Shown piece after piece: positions 63,491-64,000 of a DNA stretch of 64,000 nt. The notes under the pieces were generated by a model. The model was not told the DNA's origin. It did no database searches and saw only the letters and a program-made list of their open reading frames with translations. The stretch is from Prunella strophiata (taxonomy: Eukaryota > Chordata > Aves > Passeriformes > Prunellidae). Each line of letters begins with the position of its first letter. The first letter of the stretch is position 1. The translations under genes were made by a program, and so were the position numbers. Location of the stretch: NCBI GenBank assembly GCA_036583965.1, contig JAZBQD010000014.1, positions 55,763,126-55,827,125 of the forward strand. Reading direction: 5' to 3'.

Positions 63491-64000
63491 ATGTACATAA
63501 AATATAAATATAAATGTACAAAGTAGACCACGCCATATTGGAAACAATTCATACAGAATTTCTGAGACTGATGCATCAAAGAAGTCGACAAGACTTTTCC
63601 TGCTCCTACATACCACTGGCTGCAGAAAAGAGCAGCCACTGGAGTTATACCCGGCATAGATTTAGAAAAAGAAGGCAGGCCAAGAGGATTCTAATTCTTT
63701 GCAGTGCTTGGGCCTGAGAGTGATGGGGACAACCTGTGGTCTAAGTACTTTCATTCCTGGATCAGATCAAGAACAGTGCCCAGTGGCTGAGGTCTAAAAG
63801 TATCTCTTCTGCTGTTGTACAGTAGGAACAACTTCAATGCTGTCAGATCAGGCAGAGAAGCACAAAGCTTTGCAAAGGCTTCTGGCTGGCTGAAATCAAG
63901 GATACAATAGTGAGGGGCAGACGTGGTGCAGCCTCCTTGAGGGAGGCTCTGAGCTGAAAATGGGAGCATGAAACTGGAGCTCTCTGAAGTATAGTTCTTC
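63491..64000. other. Unresolved GC-richer sequence at the window edge
   Basis: From about 63550 the sequence is richer in GC and less repetitive. It carries overlapping frames of 67 codons (63514-63717, plus, R/S-rich) and 72 codons (63751-63969, minus). I recognise neither protein. It could be the start of an exon, a lncRNA or an old ERV/LTR part that continues beyond the window. Confidence 0.35.

Overview
This window looks like AT-rich, non-coding DNA from a bird genome, most likely a gene desert or a very large intron on a macrochromosome. The evidence is the repeat content. There are several truncated CR1 LINE copies, with the avian CR1 3' signature (repeated ATCATAGAATC on the antisense strand) and decayed ORF2 C-termini. 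There are also solo LTRs of a type I recognise from bird endogenous retroviruses. No intact protein-coding gene is supported. Every open frame is short, lies inside a repeat or low-complexity tract, or resembles nothing I know. The species cannot be fixed from this sequence; a songbird or related neoavian bird is an inference.

Layout. Bases 1-8300 hold a plus-strand CR1 relic (735-1513), a minus-strand CR1 relic (3177-3700), and a very large TTCC/GGAA microsatellite of about 850 bp (7145-7994). Bases 8300-20200 hold two solo LTRs (8314-8895 and 19478-20115), two CR1 relics (16433-16613 and 17979-18560), a GC-rich block (11541-11880), and homopolymer and G/T-rich tracts. Bases 22830-24425 hold the largest LINE copy, a minus-strand CR1 about 1.5 kb long. 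It reaches into the reverse-transcriptase region and its catalytic motif is destroyed. A second small CR1 end abuts it in the same orientation. A different, weaker LTR relic lies at 28022-28290. A third solo LTR of the first family lies in minus orientation at 33770-34352.

From about 34.4 kb to 63.2 kb recognisable transposons are sparse: a CR1 tail at 39464-39541 and a tentative LTR cluster at 46.9-48.3 kb. This part is mostly unique AT-rich sequence, with a few stretches that read like conserved non-coding or enhancer-type DNA because homeodomain, octamer, AP-1/MAF and nuclear-receptor-like words cluster there. The window ends with another CR1 relic (63266-63490) and an unresolved stretch of higher GC.

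I found no novel biological system. The items most worth checking are the long, internally structured GGAA array, the candidate conserved elements near 32.8 kb and 56.3 kb, several compact perfect or near-perfect hairpins, and G/T tracts with quadruplex potential. All family names rest on my recognition of consensus-like stretches; I could run no search.
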